Source of the DNA: Bacteroides propionicigenes
Lineage (GTDB): Bacteria; Bacteroidota; Bacteroidia; Bacteroidales; Bacteroidaceae
Reading direction: 5' to 3'
DNA: 64,000 nt
Assembly (NCBI RefSeq): GCF_018390535.1
Contig: NZ_JAHBBW010000001.1
Location: 248,001-312,000 of the forward strand
The position numbers and the translations under genes are program-made. Below, in pieces: positions 18,156 through 26,686 of this stretch. Numbering within the stretch: position 1 is the stretch's first letter; every line of letters starts with the position of its first letter. A model generated the notes under the pieces. That model ran no database searches. It was given only the letters and a program-made list of their open reading frames with translations, and was not told the DNA's origin.

Positions 18156-18228
18156 GAGATATAATTCAATAATCACAAATCACTTATAATAAATGATGTG
18201 AAAAATGAGATTCCATTCAAAATATGAA

Positions 18229-18675
18229 TTAAGAGAAATCTTTCCGCAAGTACACCATGTCGGTAAGCAGCTTTCCATCCTCATAAATCGGATGATCGTA
18301 ATTATCCGTGAAGAAATTTTTCAGTCGGTGTGAGATACGAAAGCCGCAATGTTCGTAGAAAGAGAGTGTAGATGGCGTATCTCCCGTACCGACAAGCATG
18401 ACGGAACATCTGCCCTGATAGTATCCAAAGAGATAATCAACCAGCCGTTTTCCGTATCCTTTGCGTTGGGAGGAGGGACAAACGGCTATGTTTTTTATTT
18501 CGTAAATACCCTCTCCTTCACACGTCACTACAGAGATAGCCTTCAGACCGTCATCATAGAGGGCAAACATCTCACCTCGTTCCAGATATTTGTCTATCAT
18601 GCTTTCTTGTTCATCTGCCAACAACAGCAAATCCAAGAATTGTTTCTTGTTAGAAGTAATAAGTTTTATTTCCAT
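18229..18675 (-). CDS. GNAT N-acetyltransferase (148 aa)
   Basis: A GNAT fold protein starting MEIKLITSNKK. The acetyl-CoA-binding motif A is NIAVCPSSQRKGYGKRLVDY, containing the QxxGxG core at about residue 88; STLSFYEHCGFRIS is the usual motif B. The substrate cannot be predicted. The start at 18675 overlaps the stop of the 41-aa gene upstream closely (stop at 18677), which supports both genes and suggests translational coupling. Confidence 0.82.
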   Translation of the reverse strand: MEIKLITSNKKQFLDLLLLADEQESMIDKYLERGEMFALYDDGLKAISVVTCEGEGIYEIKNIAVCPSSQRKGYGKRLVDYLFGYYQGRCSVMLVGTGDTPSTLSFYEHCGFRISHRLKNFFTDNYDHPIYEDGKLLTDMVYLRKDFS

Positions 18676-18676
18676 G

Positions 18677-18802
18677 TCATATATTCTTTTTCCAATGTTC
18701 CAAAACCGTTTCCAAGTGTTCAAGTCCCCTTTCTACCACCCCTTGATAAAAAGGATAAGGCTTTTTCCCGATGATGTTCAAACGAATTTCAACAATAGTC
18801 AT
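18677..18802 (-). CDS. 41-aa protein coupled to its neighbours
   Basis: A short frame, MTIVEIRLNIIGKKPYPFYQ and 21 further residues, ending EHWKKNI. It begins 4 nt after the phosphoribosyltransferase stop and ends 1 nt before the GNAT start, so it fills the gap of a tightly packed three-gene unit. No family was recognised; it could be the tail of a larger decayed gene. Its support is position and codon-like composition only. Confidence 0.45.
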   Translation of the reverse strand: MTIVEIRLNIIGKKPYPFYQGVVERGLEHLETVLEHWKKNI

Positions 18803-18806
18803 TCTT

Positions 18807-19638
18807 TCATTTCGTCAGTTCCTTGATTTTGTTCACGATGCAGCCACCCCACACGTGCGCCTTTATCAGAAGCAGAGGCGGCCGGGTAACGGTTTTTCCA
18901 TAGAAGATGGCCGCCACCACCTTGCCGCCGCACCTTTCTATCTCCTCCTTGTAGTCGGCCATACTCTGTCCGCTTGTCAGCACGTCGTCCACGATGATAA
19001 TCTGTTTCCCTTCGATATTCCCCGTGATACGGTAGTTCCTTTCGAGGATACGGTTTTCGCCGCCTTTCGCCTCGTGCAAGCTGTCGCGTGACTCGAACAC
19101 ATCGACATCATATAAGCCCGAACTTAGGTCCGGCCGGTGGGTTGTGATGTACCAGTCGAGCCGTTTGAATCGCCGGGCATACTTGAACTCGTCGCTGCAC
19201 GGCATAAACAGGATGTGGTAAGGGGCATCGGCCAAATTCAAGACGGACATGCACGCCTTAAAAAACTCGATACCGTGATTTTCGCCCTCTTTGAACTGGT
19301 AGAGGGAACAGCAGAACGCCCGCTGTTCATCGTCGATCAGGTCGGCGTACCGTGAAGGATAGTAATACCCATAGAAAGCGACTTTTATTCCGTGCGATTT
19401 GAACGGCTTGAGCGGCTGATGGTCCTCGAAAAAGTCCGAACGGGCGAAACAGAACATGAGGCAGGCTTCCCGATGGCCCGCCAGTACCGCCAGACGGCAA
19501 TAACGGTCGCGCTCTTTGGCGGTAGCGGCGTGCTGCTGCGAACGCAGCAGCTGCAGTCTTCCGTCGCCAGAAACCGGCAAGATACGACAGCAGGACTGCA
19601 AGGCCGCACAAAACCATGAACCAGAGCTTTGCTTCCAT
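18807..19638 (-). pseudogene. phosphoribosyltransferase-type protein with likely frameshift
   Basis: The C-terminal 200 residues form a PRTase domain with the PRPP-binding motif QIIIVDDVLTSGQSMADY. The natural N-terminus, a membrane anchor (MEAKLWFMVLCGLAVLLSYL), begins at 19638 in a different frame. The two frames meet in a GCA/GCT-repeat region near 19525-19555, where one reads WRRKTAAAAFAAA and the other QQHAATAKERDRY. The likely original product is one anchored protein of about 275 aa, broken here by a one- or two-base slip in the repeat. A sequencing error or an internal start giving only the soluble domain are alternatives. It heads the operon with the 41-aa and GNAT genes. Confidence 0.6.
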
Positions 19639-19803
19639 ATTCATTGGGATAAGGTTATTCCGACATACCTGTACAACCGGCAGTTTTCTCTGCCACGGGA
19701 GCTTTGCACCTGCCGTTCACCTGTTTCAATGTCTTCTCGAAATATCTTGTTTTCATGTATTTATGCAATTTATTACTGTGTAATATATAAGCAAAGGAAT
19801 GAA

Positions 19804-20115
19804 TTACATTTTGTCTGCTGACATTCCTAATATTTTTTCCATATTGGGACGAAAGAAATTGCCCCACTCTTCCAGTTTCTCAATGATAGGCAAAAGGGTT
19901 TCACCTATCGGAGTAATCGAGTATTCGGAATGTGGGGGAAGTTCCGCAAATATTTTCTTCTCTATGATTCCATACATTTCCAATTTCTTTAATTGCTGAT
20001 TTATAACACGAGCATTGGCTTCAGGAAACAATTTGTGTAATTTGCTCGGACATTTAGCCCCATCGCTTAGCTCAAAAATGATACAACTTTTCCATGTCCC
20101 ACTAATAACTTCCAT
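19804..20115 (-). CDS. HxlR-family winged-helix regulator
   Basis: A 103-aa protein matching the HxlR core: SGTWKSCIIFELSDG, RVINQQLKKLEMYGIIEKK and LPPHSEYSITPIGETLLPII. HxlR proteins are MarR-related repressors that respond to small molecules or redox state. The frame continues upstream with family-like residues (SKIPFDIDYGIRIA) but no start codon occurs there before a stop, so the first ATG at 20115 is used. The gene lies 57 nt downstream of the efflux-pump operon on the same strand, and is probably the regulator of that pump. Confidence 0.78.
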   Translation of the reverse strand: MEVISGTWKSCIIFELSDGAKCPSKLHKLFPEANARVINQQLKKLEMYGIIEKKIFAELPPHSEYSITPIGETLLPIIEKLEEWGNFFRPNMEKILGMSADKM

Positions 20116-20171
20116 TGCAATTCTGATTCCGTAATCAATGTCAAAAGGTATTTTCGATACCCGATTCTAAT

Positions 20172-21527
20172 TTATATTCCACCTCCCAGTGCATGATAAA
20201 GTTTGATAATACTCTGTATGCGGTCAAAGCTGGTTTGCAACCGGTTTGTCTCTGCTTCAAGGAGTGACTGTTGGGTAGTTAATATTTCCAGATAGGTGGT
20301 ACCGGAATGGCGCATCAACAGTTCCGTCTTTCGCACAGCTTCACGCAAGGTTTCAACCTGATGGGTGTTTATTTCAAATTGCGATTTTGCCGTCTGCCAT
20401 GCGGTTAAGGCATCATTCACCTCTTTCCCCGCGTTCAGTAATGACTGTTGGTATAACAATCTGGCTTCTTCCTGACGGGTTTGAGCAATTTTCAAATTAG
20501 CGATATTTGTTCCACGGTTGAATAACGGCTGTGTCAGCGAAGCGATTGCATTGAACAGCCACTGTCCGGGATTGGTGATTACCCCGCCTCCATTGTTGGT
20601 CCAGCCCAATGTACCCGAAAGAGTGATATTGGGGTAGAAGGCCGAGCGGGCTACATTGGTGGCGTAGAACGCTTGAGCCAGTTCCATTTCAGCCCGACGA
20701 ACATCAGGACGATTGGATAATAACAGCAAAGGAACTCCGACAGAGATTGTATCGGGGAAAGACGCTTCTGCCAAATCGCTCCGCTCAATCGAGTGCGACG
20801 GCATGGCAAGTATCGCCGACAAGGCGTTTTCTGTCTCAGAGATACTTTTGCATATAGCCAGTTGCGATGATTCCAGCTGCATCACGTTTGCCCTTGCCTG
20901 CAACACACCGGCATCATTCGCCTTGCCCACCTTTTTCAACGCTTCAAGTGTGCGCACGGTAGCCTGCCAGTTTTCCAAAGTCCGATGATTTATCACCTTT
21001 TGCGCATCAAGCAGGGCGAGGGTATAGTAACTGTCCGCTATCGTAGCGACAAGCTGTGTCTGTACGGCCTGCCGGTAGTCACGACTTCCTTGCAATGCGG
21101 CAACCGCACCACGCTTTGCTGCCGTAAGTTTGCCGAATAATTCAAGCTCCCAACTTGCGGACGCTCCCACATTGTACGCCTTTGCCGTAGCTCCGTCATA
21201 TTTGTTTCCGCTGCCTTCCGCACTGATTCCCAATGAAGGGAGGTACGACAGTCTGGCTGTCATCAGGGCGGCTTCTGCCGCTTCCACTCGCAGGCGTGCC
21301 ACATTGAGGTCGGTATTCTGCCGGAGTCCTGTCTCAATCAAAAACTGAAGTTTACGGTCGGTAAACATCTCCCGCCATGACATGGATGCAAGCGTTGTTG
21401 TATCAATGCCAGCCGGGATATTCCGGTACAGCTTCTCTGTCGGAATGTCAGCCCGATGATACCGGCTGTATGTGCCACAGCCGGTAAGCATCAAGGTTGA
21501 TATGGTAAATAAGATGATCTTCTTCAT
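20172..21527 (-). CDS. RND efflux outer-membrane lipoprotein (NodT/TolC type)
   Basis: A 451-aa lipoprotein with lipobox LMLTGC near residue 18. It has the two outer-membrane efflux protein (OEP) repeats: N-terminal LRQNTDLNVARLRVEAAEAA and C-terminal ARLLYQQSLLNAGKEVND with ALTAWQTAK. It forms the outer-membrane channel of a tripartite pump. It follows the RND transporter gene with no gap (21528/21527), so all three pump genes are one operon. Confidence 0.9.
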   Translation of the reverse strand: MKKIILFTISTLMLTGCGTYSRYHRADIPTEKLYRNIPAGIDTTTLASMSWREMFTDRKLQFLIETGLRQNTDLNVARLRVEAAEAALMTARLSYLPSLGISAEGSGNKYDGATAKAYNVGASASWELELFGKLTAAKRGAVAALQGSRDYRQAVQTQLVATIADSYYTLALLDAQKVINHRTLENWQATVRTLEALKKVGKANDAGVLQARANVMQLESSQLAICKSISETENALSAILAMPSHSIERSDLAEASFPDTISVGVPLLLLSNRPDVRRAEMELAQAFYATNVARSAFYPNITLSGTLGWTNNGGGVITNPGQWLFNAIASLTQPLFNRGTNIANLKIAQTRQEEARLLYQQSLLNAGKEVNDALTAWQTAKSQFEINTHQVETLREAVRKTELLMRHSGTTYLEILTTQQSLLEAETNRLQTSFDRIQSIIKLYHALGGGI

Positions 21528-24500
21528 TTAATTACGTTTAATCCGTTCTTGAATATATTGAAATGTGATGAACAGTGACGGTACGAGGAACAGCAGTGCC
21601 AGCGTACCTACTATCATACCTCCGATTACGCCCGTGGCGAGCGAGCGGCTGCCGTTGGCACCCACACCATGAGCCATCATCAGCGGAACGAGTCCGAACA
21701 CCATAGACAATACGGTCATCAGGATGGGGCGCAGGCGAACCTTTGCCGCACTGTATGCCGCCTGCGCGAGGGTCATGCCTTCCGACCGCCGCTTGCCGGC
21801 ATATTCGGTCAGCAGAATGGCTGTCTTGGCAAGCAGCCCGATAATCATAATCAGTCCGGTCTGCATGTAGATGTTGTTCTCCAGCCCGAACAGTCCCGCG
21901 AACAGGAAGCTGCCCATCAAACCGCAAGGCACGGACAGCAACACGGCAAACGGGATGAACACGCTTTCATAGAGGGCACACAGTATGAGGTATATCAAGA
22001 CCATGCACAGCACGAATATCCACACGGCATTGTTCGTCGTATTGCTTTCTTCGCGCGACAACCCTCCCAACTCGTAGGTGTAACCTGACGGGAGAACGTG
22101 GTCGGCAGTTTCCCTTATGGCCTTCAATACCTGTCCCGAACTGTATCCTGTTGCCGGCGACCCGCTGATGGAAATGGCATTGAACATATTGAAGCGGGTC
22201 AGGTCCGACGGACCGTTGGTCTTGGTAAGACGGACAAAATGGCTCAACGGCGACATGGAGCCGTCGGAAGTACGGACATACATGCCGTCCAACGATTCGG
22301 TGTCCATGCGATATTCGGCAGGAGCCTGCATGGTGACATGGTACAGTTTTGAGAAGCGGTTGAAATTCGATACATATTCTCCCGAAAAATATCCCGAGAG
22401 TGTTGACAGGACATCGGAAGGAGACACACCGGACTGTTCGCATTTGGCAGCATCTATATCCACCCAGTATTGCGGATAATCAGCCGCGAACGATGAATAG
22501 ACCTCACCGATCTCCGGTCTGCCCGACAACGCTTCCACAAACCGGTCGGTCACTTGGCTGAAGGCGGTTATGTCTCCGGCGTTTTTGTCCTGCAAGTACA
22601 GTTCAAAACCGTTGCCCATCCCATATCCGGCAATCATCGGGGGCGACATGGCGAATACGGTGGCATCGGGAATATCGGCGGTGGCGGCATAAATACGGCC
22701 TATTACATCGTTCACCGACTGCCCTTCCCCTTTGCGCTCGTCCCAATCCGTGAGAGTGAGAAAAGACATGGCCTGCGAAGGTCCCGAGCCACTGAAAGAA
22801 AAGCCTGCCACAGTACCGTTGTATTCAATCTCTGCGATACTGTCAAGACGGCTGTTTATACGTTTTAGGGTTTTGCCGGTCTGCGCCATGGATGTACCGG
22901 GTTTCGTGTTCATGCTGACCATGACCGTGCCTGTATCTTCTTCAGGAATAAGTCCGGTCTTGGTCGTATTGACAAAAAGCACCAACAGCCCGAACGATAC
23001 CGCGATAGTGCCCCACAGCAGCCACCTGCGATGAATGACATATAGCACACCGCGCACATAACGACGGCTCAAACGGTCAAAAACCGCATTGAATGCCTTG
23101 CGGAAGCGTGCCGCGAAGTTGTTCTTCGTGTTCCCGTGCTCGTCAATGTAAGGCTTCAGCAGCAGGGCGCACAATGCCGGAGAAAGGGTGAAGGCATTGA
23201 TGGCCGAAATGCCCACGGCAACCGCCATCGTGATACCGAACTGCGTATAGAACGCCCCTGAAGTACCGCCCATCATGCCCACAGGGAAGAACACCGCCAT
23301 GAAAATAAGGGTGGAGGTCAGAATGGCCGACGACACGCCCTTCATGGCATCATCGGCGGCAAGCACCGGAGACTGATACCCCTCGTCGAACTTCGCCTGC
23401 ACGGCTTCCACCACCACGATGGCATCGTCCACCACCGTGCCTATGGCAAGCACAAGGGCGAAAAGCGTAAGCAGGTTGATGGAAAAGCCTATCAGTGACA
23501 TTACGGCAAACGTTCCGATGATGGACACGAAGATAGAAATCGTGGGAATCAGCGTGGACTTGATGTCCTGTAAGAACACATACACCACCACGATGACTAA
23601 AAGTATCGCCTCGATAAGCGTCCTGATGACAGAATGGATGGAGGCATTCAGGAACTTGTTGGTGTCGGTAAGCACCACAAACTCTGCCCCTTCGGGCAAA
23701 TCGCGGCTGAGGTCATCGAGTACCTCGTGTATCTCATTGATGGTGCTTGATGCGTTCGAACCGGATTTCTGGTTTATCATCATCATGGCTGCCGGATGTC
23801 CGTTCACTTCGGATGAATAATTGTAATACTCATCGCCCAGCTCTATATCCGCGACCTCTTTCAATCGCAATACATCGCCGCCGGGCAGGGACTTGACCAC
23901 CAGTTCGCCGAACTCTTCCGCAGTCGAGAGCCTGCCCCGGTATTTCATCGTGTACTCGTTTGCCCCGTCGGAGTTCTGTCCGAAAGAACCGGTGGCGGCC
24001 TCAATGTTCTGCCGTGCCAATACCGCCGAAATATCATCCGGGATAAGCCCGTACCCCGCCATCTTGTCCGGTTTGAGCCACAAACGCATACTGTAGTTCG
24101 AGCCGAACAGCTGTGCCTTTCCGACACCGCCTATACGTTTCACCCGTGGCTCGACATTGATTTTCATGTAATTGTTCAGGAAAGTCTGGTCGAAACGGTC
24201 GTCGGGTGAGTAAAGCGCGAAAGTCATCAGCTCGGCATTCTGCTGTTTCTCTGTCGTGACGCCGCTTTTGGTGGCTTCCGCCGGAAGCTGGCTTAACGCG
24301 CCATTCACACGGTTCTGCACGTTCACCGCCGCCATGTCCGCGTTGGCACCCTGCTTGAAATAGATGTTGATGGAAGCATCGCCCGTGTTGGATGCGGTAG
24401 AGGTCATGTAGATCATGTCCTCCACTCCGTTAATGGCTTCCTCAAGCGGGACGATTACCGCTTTCTGCACGGTTTCGGCATTCGCACCGGGATAGGTACA

Positions 24501-24641
24501 GAACACGTTGACAGTAGGCGGTGCAATGTCGGGATATTGCTCCACCGGGAGCACTTTGATGGCGATGAGTCCCATCAAGACAATCACCACGGAAATAACG
24601 CCCGAGAATACCGGGCGGTCTATGAAAAATCGTAGATTCAT
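21528..24641 (-). CDS. RND multidrug efflux transporter (AcrB/HAE1 type)
   Basis: A 1037-aa inner-membrane proton antiporter of full family length. It begins MNLRFFIDRPVFSGVISVVI, and has 12 predicted helices, two large periplasmic loops, and the TM4 motif LAIGTVVDDAIVVVE with the paired Asp needed for proton relay. The C-terminal part has GLLAKTAILLTEYAG and the conserved GSRSLATGVIGGMI. Expected substrates are amphiphilic drugs, bile salts or dyes. It overlaps the upstream adaptor gene by 4 nt. Confidence 0.93.
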   Translation of the reverse strand: MNLRFFIDRPVFSGVISVVIVLMGLIAIKVLPVEQYPDIAPPTVNVFCTYPGANAETVQKAVIVPLEEAINGVEDMIYMTSTASNTGDASINIYFKQGANADMAAVNVQNRVNGALSQLPAEATKSGVTTEKQQNAELMTFALYSPDDRFDQTFLNNYMKINVEPRVKRIGGVGKAQLFGSNYSMRLWLKPDKMAGYGLIPDDISAVLARQNIEAATGSFGQNSDGANEYTMKYRGRLSTAEEFGELVVKSLPGGDVLRLKEVADIELGDEYYNYSSEVNGHPAAMMMINQKSGSNASSTINEIHEVLDDLSRDLPEGAEFVVLTDTNKFLNASIHSVIRTLIEAILLVIVVVYVFLQDIKSTLIPTISIFVSIIGTFAVMSLIGFSINLLTLFALVLAIGTVVDDAIVVVEAVQAKFDEGYQSPVLAADDAMKGVSSAILTSTLIFMAVFFPVGMMGGTSGAFYTQFGITMAVAVGISAINAFTLSPALCALLLKPYIDEHGNTKNNFAARFRKAFNAVFDRLSRRYVRGVLYVIHRRWLLWGTIAVSFGLLVLFVNTTKTGLIPEEDTGTVMVSMNTKPGTSMAQTGKTLKRINSRLDSIAEIEYNGTVAGFSFSGSGPSQAMSFLTLTDWDERKGEGQSVNDVIGRIYAATADIPDATVFAMSPPMIAGYGMGNGFELYLQDKNAGDITAFSQVTDRFVEALSGRPEIGEVYSSFAADYPQYWVDIDAAKCEQSGVSPSDVLSTLSGYFSGEYVSNFNRFSKLYHVTMQAPAEYRMDTESLDGMYVRTSDGSMSPLSHFVRLTKTNGPSDLTRFNMFNAISISGSPATGYSSGQVLKAIRETADHVLPSGYTYELGGLSREESNTTNNAVWIFVLCMVLIYLILCALYESVFIPFAVLLSVPCGLMGSFLFAGLFGLENNIYMQTGLIMIIGLLAKTAILLTEYAGKRRSEGMTLAQAAYSAAKVRLRPILMTVLSMVFGLVPLMMAHGVGANGSRSLATGVIGGMIVGTLALLFLVPSLFITFQYIQERIKRN

Positions 24642-25762
24642 GGGGTTACGTTTTTAGGTGTAACAATCATTCCTTCCTTTACAAGTCCTACCCCTTCGGT
24701 GATGATGGTGTCGCCCACGGACACACCTTGCTTCACCACGAAGTGGTTACCATCGTTCAGACGGTCCACGGTCAGGTAGGCTGCTTCGGCCTTTCCGTTT
24801 CTGAGGCGGTAGGCGATAATCTTGTCCTGCAATTCCACGGTGGCGGTCTTGGGCAGCAGGATGGCATCCGCATCCACTCCTTGCAGGACGATATTGCCGA
24901 TGGTGCCGCTCAGCAGCTCACGGTCGGGGTTGGGGAAGCGGGCTTTGATTTGCACCGCCCCGGTGGTGGCATTGACCACGCCACTGACAGTCTCTATGCG
25001 TCCCTTCCGTCCGTAGAACGTGCCGTCATTCAGTTGCAGGCCGACTTCCGGCATTTGGGAAATCATCTTGTCTATGGAACCGTATTGTGTCCTGAACTGA
25101 CGCAGCTTGTTTTCGGAGACGGAGAAATAGGCGTACATTTCCGCATTGTCGGAAACTACCGTGAAGGGCTGCGTCATGCCGGGACTGACAAGTGCGCCGA
25201 TGCGGAAAGGAAGCGTGCCTACCACTCCGTTGCTGGGACTTTTTATCTCGGTATAGGAGAGATTGTTGCGGGCATCCGTTTCCTGAGCCTTTGCCTGTTC
25301 GAGTTCGGCAAGTGCTACCGCCAGCCCGTTGCGGGCAAGAGAGAGTTCGTAATCGGATATGACTTTCTCATCAAACAAGGCTTGCTTGCCTTGCAGCTCG
25401 ATCCGTGCCGTTTCCACTTTTGCCTGTGCTGCGCTGACGTTTGCCTGTGCGGTGCGCAAGGCTGCCTGATAGGGCACTTGGTCGATGACGGCAAGCACTT
25501 GTCCCGTCTTAACCTGCTCCCCTTCTTTCACACACAGGCGGGTGATACGGCCCGACACTTGGGGTACTATGTCCACATCCTGCCGCCCACGGATGGAGGC
25601 GGAATAACTTTCTTGAAATTCAACTGCCCGGGAAGAAACCACCATGACGGGCAATGTCTGTCTCATTTCCTGTTCCCTCTGTTCTTGTTTGCAGGCTGTC
25701 AATAATGCAGCCAGCAGGCTTGTTACCGTGATGCCGGCTATCCATGTTCTTCTATTCATCAT
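24638..25762 (-). CDS. RND efflux periplasmic adaptor (MFP/HlyD type)
   Basis: A 374-aa membrane-fusion protein. The signal sequence ends LLTAC and is probably a lipoprotein type. The lipoyl half-motif PQVSGRITRLCVKEGEQVK lies near residue 75, followed by a coiled hairpin (about residues 105-170) and the second lipoyl half ARNNLSYTEIKSPSNGVVG. It bridges the RND transporter and the outer-membrane channel. Its ATG overlaps the stop of the upstream GNAT gene by 4 nt, tying that acetyltransferase to the pump operon. Confidence 0.9.
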   Translation of the reverse strand: MMNRRTWIAGITVTSLLAALLTACKQEQREQEMRQTLPVMVVSSRAVEFQESYSASIRGRQDVDIVPQVSGRITRLCVKEGEQVKTGQVLAVIDQVPYQAALRTAQANVSAAQAKVETARIELQGKQALFDEKVISDYELSLARNGLAVALAELEQAKAQETDARNNLSYTEIKSPSNGVVGTLPFRIGALVSPGMTQPFTVVSDNAEMYAYFSVSENKLRQFRTQYGSIDKMISQMPEVGLQLNDGTFYGRKGRIETVSGVVNATTGAVQIKARFPNPDRELLSGTIGNIVLQGVDADAILLPKTATVELQDKIIAYRLRNGKAEAAYLTVDRLNDGNHFVVKQGVSVGDTIITEGVGLVKEGMIVTPKNVTP

Positions 25763-26298
25763 CTGTTCTTATTGTTTTTCCATTCCTTATTCAATACCGC
25801 ATAAATGCAGGTGTCCTCATACCGTGGTGTTCCATCGGGATGGCACACAAACGATATGAATTCCTTCATGCATCCTTCATATCTCATTCCGAGACGTTCG
25901 CACAATCTTTTCGACCGCAGGTTGTCATCCTCCACAAAGCCGTAGATGCGACGTGCGCCTGCTTCACGGAAAAGGTAATCCAGAAATTCCGTTGCCGCTT
26001 CATGCGCCAATCCCTTGCCCTCGAAGCGTTGGTTGAAATGCCAGCCCACGTTGAATGTGTCGGCTTCTTCACGCAATGCAAAAACATCACCGATTATGAA
26101 ATCGTCTTCCTTCAGGCACACGGCATAGCGCAGCAACTCCTTTGGAGTATTGGATATATAAGCCAGTGCAGACTCTTCAGAGCACAAGCGTTCGCTCACG
26201 AAGCAGTTGACACGCGGATGGGAGAGGTATTCCAGCAAACCAACGGCATCCTTCTCCTGAAAATCTCTGATGATAAGGTGTTCTGTTTCAATAATCAT
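25759..26298 (-). CDS. RimJ/RimL-type GNAT acetyltransferase heading the efflux operon
   Basis: A 179-aa acetyltransferase: MIIETEHLIIRDFQEKDAVG is the typical N-terminus of the RimJ/RimL group, GWHFNQRFEGKGLAHEAATE includes the acetyl-CoA loop, and ARRIYGFVEDDNLRSKRLCE and LGMRYEG are the typical C-terminal motifs. The start at 26298 is preferred because it follows the TATCTTTG box at 26318-26325. Its stop overlaps the adaptor start (ATGA), so it is translated with the pump. It might modify a toxic compound that the pump exports, but the substrate is unknown. Confidence 0.82.
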   Translation of the reverse strand: MIIETEHLIIRDFQEKDAVGLLEYLSHPRVNCFVSERLCSEESALAYISNTPKELLRYAVCLKEDDFIIGDVFALREEADTFNVGWHFNQRFEGKGLAHEAATEFLDYLFREAGARRIYGFVEDDNLRSKRLCERLGMRYEGCMKEFISFVCHPDGTPRYEDTCIYAVLNKEWKNNKNR

Positions 26299-26317
26299 AA
26301 GTCGCCAATTTTGGCTG

Positions 26318-26325
26318 CAAAGATA
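26318..26325 (-). promoter_or_regulatory. -7 promoter box of the GNAT/efflux operon
   Basis: Reads TATCTTTG on the minus strand, 20 nt before the GNAT start codon; a perfect TAnnTTTG match. Confidence 0.65.
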
Positions 26326-26563
26326 TTCCATACCCAATTTGCCGACAACCGGCATGCAGTCGAAACGGAAAAAAACATTTATAAAACAGCTAAAATGGCT
26401 TCTGAAATGTCATTGTAAATGCTCTTTTCAAAGATGCACATCTTTGGGCAGTTAAGCCATGCTTCTTGATGCGTCACCTTCCTACAGATTACCAAAATCA
26501 TACCCTGTTTTGGCAATCTACGTTCATTATGCAAGCATCGAATACAGTATAAATGATAGAACC

Positions 26564-26627
26564 ATCTGTCTCGACACTCCTTTTATCTGTTTCAACTGCT
26601 GTTTTGTCTGTTTCATCCGGTTTCGAC
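26564..26627 (+). promoter_or_regulatory. direct-repeat operator, likely LytTR binding site
   Basis: Three direct repeats at exact 21-bp spacing: ATCTGTCTCGACA (26564), ATCTGTTTCAACT (26585) and GTCTGTTTCATCC (26606). A fourth partial copy, GGTTTCGAC (26619-26627), starts ten bases after the third core. LytTR-type regulators bind imperfect direct repeats about two helical turns apart. The array sits immediately upstream of the promoter of a LytS/LytTR operon, so autoregulation is inferred. The rest of the 26326-26686 gap holds no gene. Confidence 0.65.
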
Positions 26628-26651
26628 CTATCAAATGAAAAAGCAAAGTCG

Positions 26652-26659
26652 TACCTTTG
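26652..26659 (+). promoter_or_regulatory. -7 promoter box of the two-component operon
   Basis: TACCTTTG, a perfect TAnnTTTG match, 28 nt before the histidine kinase ATG and 25 nt after the repeat operator. Confidence 0.65.
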
Positions 26660-26686
26660 CAACATGAAGTAACTTTGCAACCAAAT

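Noticed and set aside
19655..19756. 33-codon minus-strand frame (MKTRYFEKTLKQVNGRC...) upstream of the phosphoribosyltransferase
   Set aside because: Could be a leader peptide but there is no support beyond an ATG; not listed as a gene.
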